The position numbers and the translations under genes are program-made. A DNA stretch of 64,000 nt from Ischnura elegans (lineage: Eukaryota; Arthropoda; Insecta; Odonata; Coenagrionidae): NCBI RefSeq assembly GCF_921293095.1, contig NC_060248.1, positions 14,712,744-14,776,743 of the forward strand. The letters are read 5' to 3'. Shown here one piece after another: positions 13,201 through 28,200 of the stretch (its first letter is position 1; every line of letters starts with the position of its first letter). The notes beneath the pieces are model-generated. The model ran no database searches. It had not been told where the DNA came from and worked only from the letters and a program-made list of their open reading frames with translations.

Positions 13201-16200
13201 TTAATTTTTCTCGACATATCTTCCACAAGGAAACTATATTTAAAATAAGAAAGTAGAATCAAAGCTAATTATAGCACATTTTTTATGACAAAATCGAAAA
13301 TTTGAGGCTTTGAAGTCAGTTGACGGCAGCTTGAAAGTGGTGATTCGCTCGGTATGAGCTATTGACGTCATTGACTTATTTCCGAGAAAATTGAGGTCGT
13401 GGGTTTTTCGTCGTGAACAGCTCACGAAGTAGATTACGGATCGACAAACGGAAATATACGCCTCCTCACTCTTAAAACTTTATCAGAAGCAAAAATAGTA
13501 GAAAAAATTGGCGGATGAAGCCATTGAGACTCCCTCCTTCCTGCTTGAAGAGAGCTCATTAACTGCAACGAGCATAGCCAATCACGCCAATTCTTTCTCT
13601 CCGCTCATTAGTGCGCTAACAATGATCTCTATGAAATTATTATTTTAAAGAAAGTACTATGATCTCAACAGGCAAATTTTTTTCTCCTATTAAACTTTAG
13701 AGTACAAAAAATCGCGAACTAGAGCGTTTCCGGATACCGAGCTTCATAAGCTGGATGCGACGAATCCAAACGTCCTCGGCAAGATTTCAGGATAGGGGAA
13801 TTTTACGGCGACTAATTGAATTTCACCGCCGTGGGGCGCCGTTCACGCGGCAGACTTGAAATATATGTCAAAACCGTCAAAATTTACGAAATCACCTGCA
13901 TGCATTGAAACCCTTCATGAAAATAGTTTTGTTTATTAAGAATATTAGCGCGAAAATTTTGCGATTCTCAGTTCACATCCACGATTAATAAGCATCGCTT
14001 TAAAAATGGAAATGTCAGGTTAACTAACGCCGCAGACTCCGGCAATGACTGCGCAATTACAATTGAGAATTAAAGGGGATGTTGCCTTTTTGGATCACTG
14101 CAAGTGGAGCACGTGATCTTCCCAAGTTGGCAAAGTCCTACCGCCTCGAATTTCTTTCCTACCAGCATTTACTATTACTTTGAAGTCGTGGGAATTGAAG
14201 GAATAAAAAGTTTGTTTTTTCCACCTGGTGATTTATTTTGTCCGACCATGGTTTCGTTACCGCGCAATATTTTCAAATTTTAACATTTTTCAAGGTTTCA
14301 ATTACTTATGTCCCCCGTGAAAAAATTGTATAAAACTGTTTCAAAATTTTATACAATTTATACAATTGCCATGGCAATGTATAAGATTGTATAAAATTTT
14401 GAAACAGGTTTATACATTTTTTTTGTAGGGGATCATTACTTAAAATCTTAACGTGATCTACCGATACAAACTCGCACGTAGATGAGACTTCATCTTCAAC
14501 CAACATGTCGGTGAAAACCTCACCAAACTGAAGAATGTAACCTGAAGCATGAGAAACTCTAGCGATTTTCCAACAAAAATACTATGGGGTACATTTCATA
14601 GAGATATTTTCAAACCATATTCCTTTTTTTTTAATTTTGTTAATTTCATTACAATTCCATTTTTGAGTCTCATTGTATCGTGATGCACCAATCGATAGTA
14701 CGAAAATCTACAGAGAAAATATCAGTCGCCTTGACCGGGATTTGAATCCTGATTTCTCGGTCGAATGCTTTAGCCAGTTAAGCTACCGAGATGTCATTAG
14801 CACAAGGCACACGATTTGGACTGCTCATGGCATCGTATGCTCAGTAGTCCACACCACCTTTTCGGGTGTAATCCTAAAATTTCCACAAGATGGAATGACG
14901 TCTCGGCAGCTTAACTGGCTAAAGCACTCGATCGGAAATCCACGTTCAACTCCTGGATAAATTCAATAATTTTTTCTCTGTGAATTTTTCGCCAACAGTT
15001 TTGCATTGCGGGTGACTCCGTGAAGTTATCACCGTGACTCGTCGCGGTATACTTAAATTAATCGATTGTAAAGCCTGAATCACACGATCATTTTTTTTCG
15101 TCGCGAAAGTGATCACTATCGCGAGCTCTGCGCAAAATGATCGTCGGCGGCAATTGTTTTTCGCGATCGCGATCGCGATGTGGATTCCCATCGCTATTTT
15201 TCATCACTCGTCCGGTCGCTTTTTCCGTCGCTAAAACCGTCACTAAAACCCCATATCAGCCAATCGGAACGCATGACCGTATGGTGTGATTGCAGCGCCA
15301 CGTTTGACAAATGTGGGAACGGCATAAATAAACAAACACGCTATATAATTTCGTGATGAGGGTCCTATGACAACGAGCTGTGATATTGGAAATGATGCGA
15401 AAAGCGACGGCGGGAGTGACCGTGTGATTCAGAAAAATGATCACTAGAGCGATTGCTTTTCGCGACGGGAAAAGTGATCGCGATAGTGATTACTTTCGCG
15501 ACGAAAAAAAATGATCGTGTGATTTAGGCTTAAGCATTTCAGGGCTGGCACTGTGCATTTCATAAGCGTGTTAAGGTAAACATTTTTCATCGACCTTGTG
15601 AGTTAAGGTTGATGCATGTGTCTTTATGACCAATATCACTTTTGCATATGTTTAGTTTATTTTCTGTTTTTAAGTTCATTTGTTGTTTGTTTTGTTTATT
15701 TGTGAGCATGTTTGTTTTTATTTTGATTTCTTTTATTTCTTTGTTTGAGACGATGCTATGGTGATAAAAGATAAATAATGAATTGTTAAGGAGAGAGCCA
15801 TCTTGAAGTGGATGTAAAATAGGATTGAGAATAAAACAGGGTGTCAAGTGATATATACATTGAATTTAATCACTGTGATACGTTAAGGTAAGATAAAACG
15901 CGGAGATATCTTAAAAAATACTCGCCAAGGAAGGAAAGAAATTTCAATGAAGAGACCTCCGGACAATCAGGGCATAATATATCAAAGATGAAACAAGCAT
16001 GAGTAGACAGTAGATCCAAGACAATCTTCAGAGCAAGATTCGGATAATGGCTTTCTGCATCTTTGTTTCCACGGAGGAAATCAGGTCTATTTCCGAAGGA
16101 GTCAAAAATCTTAATAAAGACCTAACAAACTTCAGTAGAAAGGATGAAGGATAAAATAACATAACTAGAGTCGAAAATGAAAATAAAAAAAACTCGTGGC

Positions 16201-19200
16201 TTAGAGCTATCGCTAAGTGTGGAAGCTTCGTTCCAGGAAGCTCGGCACAAATCCATTTCCCCGTCATTCAAGACAACAGTTCAACTGATACAACAGCTGG
16301 TTACAAAGAAACAACGTTTGTCCGCAGTCGCAAAACGTATTGCACTGAGCGCCAACTGATAGCATTTAGGAGAGTAAGTGTTTGGAACAAGCTAATCCAA
16401 CCTATTTGGGTACACAATTACTCTTTCCCAGCACCCATCAACACCCATGCATATCCTCGTCGATATTTGTTCTCATTTAATAAAATCATCTGCCTTGGTC
16501 GTATGTACCAACCTATATTTACCAGACCCTTGATGTCTCTCCATCCACCTTCCTTACTTAGGTAGTCGGTATCACCAAGCAATCACTTTATCAACCAACT
16601 TCCCTCCGTATACCTCCATTATATACTCTTCTTCATTTCGTTTTTATCGCTTATCCCAGCTGGCTTTATGTAGGTATATTACCGGCTAGTTGAATGGTTG
16701 AATTTTCGTTCCATTATTCGTCGGGCCATAGTATTTTTCGTCAAAACACATTCTTCCATGTAAGATGTAGTTCTCCTCCTATTTCGACAGCTTCAACGTT
16801 CATGAACCGTAGAGCTGAATTGGGGTAGTTATTATATTTAAAAATAGTCTGATTTTGGTTTCAAACCATTGGGATTTAAACGACGACATTAATTTGCAAG
16901 CACATAATCACATATTCTCAGTTTTGAATTCCTGGTTCCTCGGTAGTTTAATCCATTAAAATCACAGCAAAGGATTGAAGATGGTTTATTTCCCCGAACG
17001 TGTATCCATATATCCCAAGAATGAGCCACATCATCATTTTCCTCGCCCTAAAAATACATTTATTTTGGCGTCGCGTCATTTATCCTCTTATTCTTTCTGT
17101 TTCCTTCAAGAATACATTTGATAAAGTTGATAAAGCTTCCGATCTCTCTCAAAACATAGCTACATCACCTGCAAAGGTTAAAACATATTTGCTATTCCAT
17201 ATTTTAATACCATGGTCCACCTCGTCTACCTTTTTCTCCGTGCCTCCTCGACAGCTCAATTAAAAGGAATATAATTAGGGAGAGTCTACGTATAATATCC
17301 CCATATAGACGGCCACGCTATTAATTCGCGCGAGCAGAACATTTCAAATGCCTCCGTCATAGGAAACGGCAACCGGGGAGAGAGAGAGACCGCATGACCA
17401 TGGGGGGATGAAGCCGCCGCCGCCTTAAAGTTTTCGCCTCCTTAATTTTTCAGGGCCGTCGCCAGAGAGCGCCACGTTCAGAGGGCTCAACGGCGCCCTC
17501 CATCCCGCCAAATCCAACGCCGCGTGAATATGCGCGGTATGAAACGGGGTCAGCGGCAGGTTCCACAATTGAAGCGAGTGTCAATATGCAGCAGCCGTCT
17601 TGTGTGCCCACGTTTATAGACATGGATGATGTTGCTTAGGCCGCCGCCCGTGAGGGTGCCGATCGTCATTAAGGAGGCAGGTTTGCGGGTGGGCAATTCA
17701 AAAACGATACTCTTCACATCACTAGAGTATCCTATCAGTTAAGGTAGGTTTAAATGGAGTATTTTGCATATTACCCGATCTGCCTCCCCACCCAACTTGG
17801 TCTTGACAGGCTTAAAAGAGCGCTGGGATGGGCGTGAAAAACTACCTGCTGCTTAATGAAAGGATAGAAATTGTTAAGATAGAACTAAACCCGTAGCTAT
17901 TGCAGTATTGCAGGTTTAGATACCCACTTCAAATTATGAAGATGAATAAGTAGAATAAGTCTAAAAAGATGTAATGGAATTAATCAAATAGGTAAGAGGG
18001 GAAGAAAATCTTATTATTTTAGGTGACAGGATTACCATTGTCAGCGAAAGTAAAGATGAAATAATATCCGGAAAATATGGATTAGGAGACAAAAAAGAAA
18101 AAAGAGAAAGACTAATAAATTTCTGCACTGAACACAGGCTAGTGGTTGCCAACACATTATTCAAAAATACCATGCGAAGAGGATACACGCTTAAAATACC
18201 GGAAGACTTCACAAGATTCCAAACCGCTAACATTCCAGTGAAACAAAGATTCAGGAATCAGCTAAAGGACTGCAAAAGTTACCACGGAGTAGATAAACAT
18301 ACCTTAGTGACCATAGTTACCATAACTAAGTTGGATGAAATGCTATAATCCTAAAATAACAAAAATTGAAGATAGCAGTGCAAAACATTCCGCAGGTTGA
18401 ACTTAAAGGAGGCTCAGCATCAACTGGCATTTGAAAAAGCTGTGGAAAACAAAATAGGAGAGGATGCGAACAAAAGATCAGTGGAAGTGAGCTGGGAAAC
18501 ATTCGAAGTTCTTAGTTCTATCAGCTGAGGAAGTTCTTGGCAAAAGAATAGTCCTAATGGAGAAACCATGGATCACGCAGAAAGTCTTAGACCTCATTGA
18601 AGAAAGTACAAGAATATGAAAACAGTGGAAGGAGAGAATAGTCACATGATAATAAGAAACGAGATAAGTCGTAAATCGAGAAAGGCTAGATAATCGTGGA
18701 TAAAAATATCTGTAAAGACGCATAGAACAATCTTGTGTATGGGAAAGAACGGACCGCCCATAGGGAACTGAGGAAACACTTCAAGGAAAGGGGCGCAAAA
18801 TGTATAATAATAACGTAATAATAAGGGACAAAAATGGAGAACTAATGATTGAAAACGAAAGCAAAGTGGAGAGATGGAAAGACTATCTGGAAGAGTTGTA
18901 AAACGGAAACAGTCTTAAAAGGAAATATATTGAATGCGAAAGGGAAGCGGATGGAGATGGTATGGGAGCCGCAATTTTAAGATCAGAATTTGTTGTGGCA
19001 AAAGGAGACCTGCGGATGCATAAAGCATCTGAAATAGACGATAAGTCAGTCGACCTAGCAAGAAATGCAGGAGGAAGACGTTGAAAAAGGTGTGAAATAT
19101 CATAAGTGAAATTTATTCAACAGGTGAGATGCCAAAGGTCTTGACAGGAGACTTGATGACAAGAGGAACATTACAATCCCAATCCCCAAGAGAAAAAGAG

Positions 19201-22200
19201 CGGAGGTCTGTGGAGATTTTAGGACCATAAGCCAGACTACACATGCGTCGAAGATTTTGACAAGTATCATCTATAGAAGAATAGAACGAAGACCAGAAGA
19301 GTATTTGAGTGAGGACCCATTCGGATTCAGATAAAGAGGAAGAAGTATCGGCCCATAGGCTGCTCATAGAGAAGATAATGGAAAAGAAAGACCAACGTTC
19401 ATTGCGTTCGTGGACCTAGAGAATGCATTTGACAAAGTGGATTGAAACACAATGCTTGGAATCCTAAAAGAAATTGGAGCTCTCTACAATGACAGAAGAA
19501 TCATCCACAGCTTATGCAAAAAGCGGTGATAAAATCAGGGCCCAGCTGCGAAGAAGCAAGGCTTCGGAAAGGAATGAGGCAAGGCTGTGCTTTGTCACCC
19601 GTAATTTTCAACGTCGAGAAAGCCATTAATGAAACCAAAGAAAAGGCCTCAGGAGTAAGCATCCATGGGGAAAAATTAGCATGCTACGATATGCACATGA
19701 CATAGTTGTCATGATAGAAACAGAGAACTATTTGAAAAAGATTCTGGTGAATATGCATTGGGTAATGGTTAGTACCCTGCCGAAGAGAAGAAGTCAAGAC
19801 AAACATTTAAATGGGGAAACGTAAACTGGAAGGGGTTAATGATTTCTATTATTCGGGAAGCAGAATAACAAGCGATGGGAGAAACGAGAAAGAAATTATC
19901 AGCAGAATAGCCTAGGTGAAGAGAGCATCTCACCAAAAGAAAGATCCACTAACAGCAAGAAATTTAAACATAGAAGTAAGGAAACAATTCATCAGAACCT
20001 ACATTTGGGGTATGCTTCTCTAGAAAAGTGAGGCATGGACAATGATGGCAGCCGAGATTCATATAGTAGACATTTTCGAAAAGTGGTGCTATAGAAGAAT
20101 GATGAATATAAAATGGATTGGCCGAGCAAATGATGAAGTCGTAAGAAGAGTAGGAGAGAAGAAAGGCCTCATGAAAACCTTGATAAGAAGATGGAACAAC
20201 CTTATCGGCCATATTTGGAGACATGATGACCTGATGATGACAATCGTCAAGCGGCAAGTAGATAGCAAGAATGGAAAAGGATGACTTCTAATAAAGTATG
20301 TGGAATAGGTAAGGAATGATTTGAAATAGAAGAAATACTTAGGTATGAAAGGGCAGCTGACAGTAGAATTGAGGGGAGACCTGCATTAAATCAATCTTAC
20401 GATTGTTGACCAGAGGAGATGCTGATGGTTTTCATTGGATTTCTGCAGCCTCTATGACCAGGCTAATAATCATGTTAGTAATAACTAGTTTGCTGCAAAT
20501 TTTTACTAAAAATATGACCAATTTTCAATCACAAATTCCATTCGTAAATGCTCTGTAATGTTAGCATTATTCACTAATATCATGTTAACTACGGTCAACC
20601 GCTTTTTGCTCGTGACAATGGAAATTTGCCGAGGTAAATACTTTTAATTATGGAATCACACATGTTATTGAAATCCTCAGAAACGAGTGCAGATATATAG
20701 AGAAAGCTAGGTGAAGAAGATGTCTACAAGTTGATGACAAGTAGAAACTAGAGCAAGAAAAGATGATAAGAAGAGGCACATATGGTATGGAATGAGTTTG
20801 AAGGTGAAATGAATATATGGAAAAGATGAAAATGTTGAAGATTGATAATATGGGGATGGATACTAATTTCATAGGGAAGAGATAGGAAGAAAACAGGGCC
20901 CATTAAAATTATGAGGAAAGATACTTTGACCAACATGTACCTAAGGCATTCGAATAGGAGATCAGCGTGTTGTTTACGATGCACAACGTACTACAATGTA
21001 TTTATAATCGAAACAGTAGCACTGTTCTTTGTTCGATGCCTTAATTTTTTTCTTGTAGTAATGGAGTCTAATTGTAATCGCGTACACGTAATCCACGGCG
21101 ATCAATAGAAAATACTGAAATAAATTATTATGATAAAACTTCCTTTCGCGCAAAGAGGTCGAAGTTTATAAAGAAAACTATTGCAAATTTAACCACACGA
21201 TTTGCGCTGAATGTTTTGCGTCTTAACTGTAACTTGTAACCTTTATTTTCTCATAAATAAAAGTCAATTTGTAATCCAATAGTATAATCGAGTTCGCTCA
21301 TTTGGAGGAAAATTTCACGAATTCCTGCGTACGTTCATTATTAGACTCGATTAAAGAGGACCAACCTCATGAAAAGAAGTAAAACAATTAACCTCTGTAA
21401 TACGAATTAACTAATATGCAATATATGGAAGTCACAGTCCAGAGGCGTGCATTGGGGTAAACTAAGTAAGCTACCCTTGCCCATTGTTTGCCAAGGCTAA
21501 CGGGCACTAAAAAATCACCCACCAATCGTCAAGAGAGAACGCTATAAATTTACTGGTCAACAGATGGCAGTGCGTAGGATAAACCCCTCAGGCGGAGAGT
21601 AAGCTCTCTGTGCCATCTCTATGTCTCGCTCTCAATGGAAACAACCGCTACTAGGCCGCGAGAAGGGGTGCACTACTACGCGAGTGCCACCAAATGCCGC
21701 AAACCATTGCAAAAAATGCCAAACATGGAAGAAATGGAGCGGTAGGATACGACTCTCAGCGCTTATGAAACTTATTTCGAGCGAAACCCAATCCATAGTG
21801 GTTGAAAAGCACCCACGGGTAAAAACCAGTGAGCGCTTCTTTAGTCCAAAGCTGAACAATAAGTATACTAATCAAAATAACAAAGGTTTTCCATTAATTA
21901 ATATCTAAAATGAGCATTCTTTGCGCGCGGCTATTGTAGGTTTAATTAATTTTCTAACACTTTAATTACTTCTACATCAGATTACTTTACTTAGTTGATT
22001 AAAAGGATAGGATTGCGATTGATGGAGCAAAATATTATATTCTTCCGAAAAGCGTAACAATCAACGCATTCACATTCGGAAGAAATTGGGAGAGAGACAA
22101 GATAGAGTTGTACTATCTTCACAGCAAGTGTAATAATAAAAAGCATACTTCACAACGGATGTACCTATCAATTTTTGCCAACTTTCAGACTAATCGGTCG

Positions 22201-25200
22201 TTCCTTAAGTATGCATATGGGATCCTAAATATACATGATCGTTCCGAAGAAAAATTTGACAAATTTGACCGACGAAAATATTGACAAAGACCGATGCCCA
22301 GAACTTAAAGAGAAACCCATGTAGGCGAGATTCGAACCTGGGATTTCAATATTAGGAGGTGAAGATTGCCCTGCCTTCCACAAAGCCAAGGCGGTTTTTG
22401 TATTTGCAGTGAATTTTTGGACGAGAAGGACACATACGAGTAATTTTAGTGATCATGTCAGATTTGCAAGGCATAAAAAAATTTTTTTTATTAACTCAGT
22501 TTTTTAACTCGAAGCTTGTTTTGCATATGAGAGAATACAGCTCACCGAAGGTTAAGCTAATTTTAAATAATCAGAATAGAGGAGCTGGTACCTTTCCCCG
22601 GACACACAGCGGTGATATTACGGGAGGATTTCGAAGGCTTCATATGAGAACCCTCGACCCTATGACCAACTGCTCTATCTAGTAAGCTACCACGATCGCC
22701 TATCAGTAGTATGTATTTCAAAAGTGAAGAAGTGCTTAACCTACTTCATTCAGGCGGATGTATTGTCACGGGTTCATAACCGGACGTACTTTGATCGGCC
22801 AACTGATATGGAGCCATTCGTCCTCTTTTGTCAGAGCTAAGGGTCCCTTCGACCCTTATCTCTGCGAATAGATATGAATCTTTTACCACCGCCCAAAAAA
22901 TTCTATCCACAGGGCATCTTCGACTCTCACGCTCATCGAGGGAGCCGGCTGTGAGCGTCTGGGTGAGCGCGAAGAGGGTGAAAATAGAGGAAGGACTTTA
23001 TATCCGGAATATTGGTCGGCTTGCCGTCATTGTCTCTTAGATTGGACCAGTTCACAATAAGCCTGGCCAACAGGTAAAAGTTATAGCGCATCAATCGTCC
23101 ATACTCGCTCGAGTTTAGAGTATTGCTCGACAGATTTTCAGGAAAGACCACATTTATGCAGTGCTATCGAAGAGGAGAAACACATGTAGGCGATATTCGA
23201 ACCCTGGGTTTCAAGAGTAGGAGGTTGAGACTGCCCTGCCTCCCACAAAGCCAAGACAATTTTTTAAATTTGCACTGAATTTTTGGAAGTGATGGACACA
23301 TGTGATGGGTATATGAAAAGTAAGGTCTCTAAATTTTTTCTTAGTTGCTGAGATTTGTTGGCAATGCATATTCCATGCTTTGAGAGCATTCAGCTATTTT
23401 TCTATGTAGTTACCCTTACGCTCGATGACTTTCCTCATCCATGAGACGAAATTTTATATTCCCTCCTCGAACCAGCATCCCGTAGGAAGGTAAGAACAAC
23501 TTCTTGAACGTCGTCGTCGTTCGCGAATTTTCGCCCGTCCAAGTCTTTTTTTAGGGCTGGAAAGAGATTATATTCACAGAGAGCGATATCTGGACTTATC
23601 AGTATCAATCACCTTCCATCCAAATTGCTCGACGAGTGACGTCGTTTTGTGGGCCACATCACGCCTTGTCACGCAGGCATCACGCAGGCATCACGCCTTG
23701 TCCTGGTGCAATCGAAAGCCTTTTGTCAATCTGCAGCGTCTTTTGTTCTGAATAACCGTTCGAAGTTTTCTTAGGGTCTCACAGTGCCTCGCGGGGTTGA
23801 TTTTTGTATCCTCGGGCAATAAACCGACGAGCAGGACACATTTTCTGTCCCAGAAGACGTTAGCCATAATCTTGCCCGCTGATTTTGAGAATTCAACTCC
23901 TCTTTATGAACGTTGAGGCGGTAAGCAGTAAATTTTCTGCACCACTTCCGTACATTTTTCCAGTCTATGCACTTCATACAACACATTTCTTCCAAATGGC
24001 GATAAATTTCAATCGGAGCATCCGACTTCGCTTGCAGAAACTTAATGACAGTCCGCAGTTCACATTTGGCGGGAGAGGCAAACGGGACGCCCACCGCGAA
24101 TAGGTGCAGCGCCGATAACACTGTTCTGCAAAAAATTAGTTCAAAAAATGCCTGGCTACAGTTAAGGATGTTTCTGGCTAATTTTGGGTCGCTGAATCCA
24201 AAAATAACCTCAGTTTTTTTCTATCACCCTCCATTTTTACGCAACCCAAAAATTGGGGAAAACAACCCCTTATCTAAATTTATCGCTTTTCAAGGGACAA
24301 GGATATTAATTCTTTAGAAAATAGGGGGGGGGGGGTGAACACTGCATTCATCCCTTAAAAACTTTTCCACAAGCTACCATATCATATGTCATAAAAATCG
24401 AAGAAAAATGATTATTTTAATGTTTTTTAAGTTTTTTTTTCAATTTTTACCCCCTAAATCTTTTCAACCCCAGTGAAGTTTGTCTCTCTCTTGACCCTGA
24501 TAGCCTTAAAACTTCAGTTTTTTCAATCAGAAGCAGATAACATTAGTAAAAGTCCCTTGAAAAGCGATAAATTTAGATAAGGGGTTGTTTTCCCCAATTT
24601 AGGGGTTGCGTAAAAATGGAGGGTGATAGAAAAAAACAGAGCTCATTTTCGGATTCAGCGACCCAAAATTAGCCAGAAACACCCTAAATTGTAGTCAGGC
24701 ATTTTTTGAACTGTTTTTTTGCAGAACAGTGTAATTATCTTGCTAATGAGATTTTTTTATGCGAAGACAAGGGGAAAGAACCAATAAACACGAAAGTGTG
24801 GCTAGATTCTGCCTATTGCTAAATTCTGCGACGTCTAGGCTTTGGCGACCTTACTATATGCCCCTCGTAATTTTAGTGGTCATCTCAGATTTGCAAGTCA
24901 TAAAAATATTTTGTCATTAACTCAGTGTTTCAACTCGAAGTTTGGTTTGCATAGGGGAGAATACAGTTCACCTAAGATTAAGCTGACATAAATTATTCAG
25001 ACGCGCGCACACCCAGGCTAAGAGAAGCACAATTTTAAAATTAGCTACATAAGCTAAAGTTTCGTCCAATCTGAGAAGTGAATAAAAAATACCATGCTTT
25101 TGCTGCTGTAATTCATAAGTTATAAAAAATAAGAAAAAACCTCTCGGAGCAAAATTAAAGGCAATAAAATTTTCAAATCATCCCTCCGGCTATTTCCGCC

Positions 25201-28200
25201 GGCGCAACATATCGTTTCTTAAAAGATCGTGGTCTTTTAAAAAATTGCGTTTCTTCGAAAAAAAAACAATTTCTCCGTATTGAATTCAACAAGCTAACTC
25301 TAAAATTTCTCTAACCCCAGTATTGCTAAGAGTCATAAGAGTACAATGAAATGAATGAAGATAATTTACGATTTACGACAGTCTCAATTATATCGTACTT
25401 TTAAATTGCTTCTTTTACATTCGGTGAGCCTTAGAATGCATTTTTTTATTTATCTCCATAATAAAGCGCATACAAGATTTTACGTGCCTGGCATAGCAAG
25501 TGGATTGCCGACATTAAATTGTTATTAATTAAATTAAAATACACCGAAAGATGAAGTTCGCTATGAAAAAAATTGCCTGACCGGCAATCGGGAGATCCGG
25601 GTTCGAATCCCGGCTAAGTCAATTTTTTTTTCATGGCGAACTTCATCCTTCGGTGTATTTACCTTTGCACCCGTGCGAGTGACTGCGTATAATGTCACTT
25701 GCTCCTGAAGTGCTTTTTAATTAAATGAAATTAATTATTTCTCAAAAGTAAAAAGCCTCATAAATGACTTTGTCGCAGCTCACTTCATTTTCTGGAGTTA
25801 ATTTAATACATAAAAAGTTCTGCTTTGGAATCTTATTCAATACATCCGCGCCTAATTTTTTTTTAAACCCTTACACCGACACGAATGAAGAATTTTATAC
25901 ACTTTTAAATAAAAGATAACGTTTTATAATCCCCAAAAATTGGGCAACAATAAATCTACTCACATAAAGCATAAAATAGCTGGTATGAGTCATTCAAACT
26001 TAAGTTTTTCATTTTCAGCTTGTTCAATTGCAATGACTGCTATGTCAACGGTTTCTCTGAGAAAGGAATATGAAGGTATCAGGAACTTCGATCAAAAAAT
26101 TACAATAAATTAAAATTGTAACATGAAAACTGTTTAGACCTGTTAGTCAAATAAGACATTAAAATATTCCCACTGAATTCATTTTCACAGGAGGCGTTCT
26201 GTTGTTAAAACAGGATTTAAAATAAATTCATTGGAAATATTGCAATATCTAGTTTAACTAATAATAATAATTTCCTCCACATCGTGTCTCATATCATACA
26301 AGGCATGTTAACATAGGCTATCACCATCGTTGCCAATGCTCCTGTCTGAGAATCTCAGAGGTCAGAGCCGTCAAATATGATTTCTTTCGCGCCGTAAAAT
26401 TTTTTATACCAACACATGGTTGTTTAACAAATTAATAAGGCCCGATTACATCTAAATGAGCATTACACAGAGATATTAGAACAGAGACGACAACTCGTCA
26501 AATAGATGCAAAAAAATGAGAGCTACCGCGTCATCGCGACATCAAACAAGTAACAATAATAGCAACAAAAAGCTCTGAGGATTATCCGTCCACTGGGTCC
26601 TCGAGAACACCCTCTCGCCGGTCGAGCAAACCATCCGCAACGTGTAAAAGGTGGTGAGATCTATGAACCGCATTCTGAAGAGAATCGTCAGAGAAATGGA
26701 TGGGCGAGAATCACGGAGATAACCTAATGGGGGACTCCCGCACTAATCAAGAAACAATCGAGGTGCGATAATGTTTCCGTCATGGCATCCAAGTCATTTG
26801 CTCTTTATTATTTCCCTTTTTTTCGTTTTCCCCAATCGCGAGCCTAATTACCCTATTGCAAGAGGCGTCTCAATACGTAGAAAAAATTACACACGTGTCA
26901 GAAGCACTAGACCGGACATGCGTTATCGGCTCTTTTAATTTTGCTGGGCTTCTTTGGCTGACAAATATGAAGTCGCCCGGATGTTGATGGACAACTCTTC
27001 CAGAGGAAACATCCGAGGGCAGGAATCATCCTCCGTATTTCCGTACAGGATTGATAGGGGAGACATCCTCTCCGTGTTACCTGAATTCAAGGACTTCCAT
27101 CTGGAATTTAAGAATGGCGTGGGAATCATCTTCATACTGCTTTTTTTATTCTTTTTGATGCTTGGATTACATAATCATTATTTTATTATAATATTTTGCA
27201 GTTATGAAAATTGTGTGGAAAAATCATATTTGCCGATATTTTTTCAAACCTTTATCTCGATTTATGAAAGTATTATGTGACAAATAATATGCATACATGT
27301 GGATTACATAAATTACAAGGTATCAGAATTCATGATTTTCACTATTTCACCAGAATTGCTCTCACTTCTTCGTTTGCGTATTTTTTAAAATATTTTTCCT
27401 ATCCATTTTCCAACCTATTTATTCTCTCCTGACCTTTCCCATGGGCTAGTAATGATAGAAAGGTCGCGCGTTTAGTTGACCCCTCTCGCGGTTATATCAT
27501 CAAACTCCAGAAAATGAAGTGAACTGCGACAAAGTCATTTATGAGGCTTTTTACTTTTGAGAAATAATTAATTTCATTTAATTAAAAAGCACTGCAGGAG
27601 CAAGTGACTTTATACGCAGTCACGCGCACGGGTGCAAAGGTAAATACACCGAAGGATGAAGTATTTTCGGATGTTACATCAGGTAAGTTGATCCCTCTTG
27701 AATTTAAAATACATTATCTATATCGTGGGCACACGTTGCGTCAGAACGCCGCGAACTGGCGGGTTCGTTGAAACCAAAAAGGAAGGCTTAAAAAAAAACT
27801 TCATCACACATTTTTAAGTATACCGGGACTAGCCACGGTGATAACTTTTACGGGAGTCACCCACAATGCACAAATTTTTCGCACTATTTTTCGCACTTTA
27901 TCACACATTTCACGTTTGGGATTTTGACCAATATTACCTGAATTTTCCCACTGCATTCCAACTTCGACATGCTGGTGACGAAGACATAACCATTTATTAG
28001 AGAATAAAATTAAGGACTAACTCAGCTCACGAGGTAATCGTGAATGATGAAATATTAACGATTATTGCACTAGAACAAGAGGATTAAAAAAAAGGCTAAC
28101 AAGGCGAATTAAGGGAATCCGAGGGAGAAATTGACTTTTGGAATGCAATTAACTTGAGCTCGGATGAATCCGTCCTCAATTTATATTACATTAAATTGAA

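Noticed and set aside
25585..25635. A functional tRNA gene around GGGTTCGAATCCCGG
   Set aside because: Only a T-arm-like part is present, without a foldable acceptor, D or anticodon arm; better seen as a SINE head in a hairpin.
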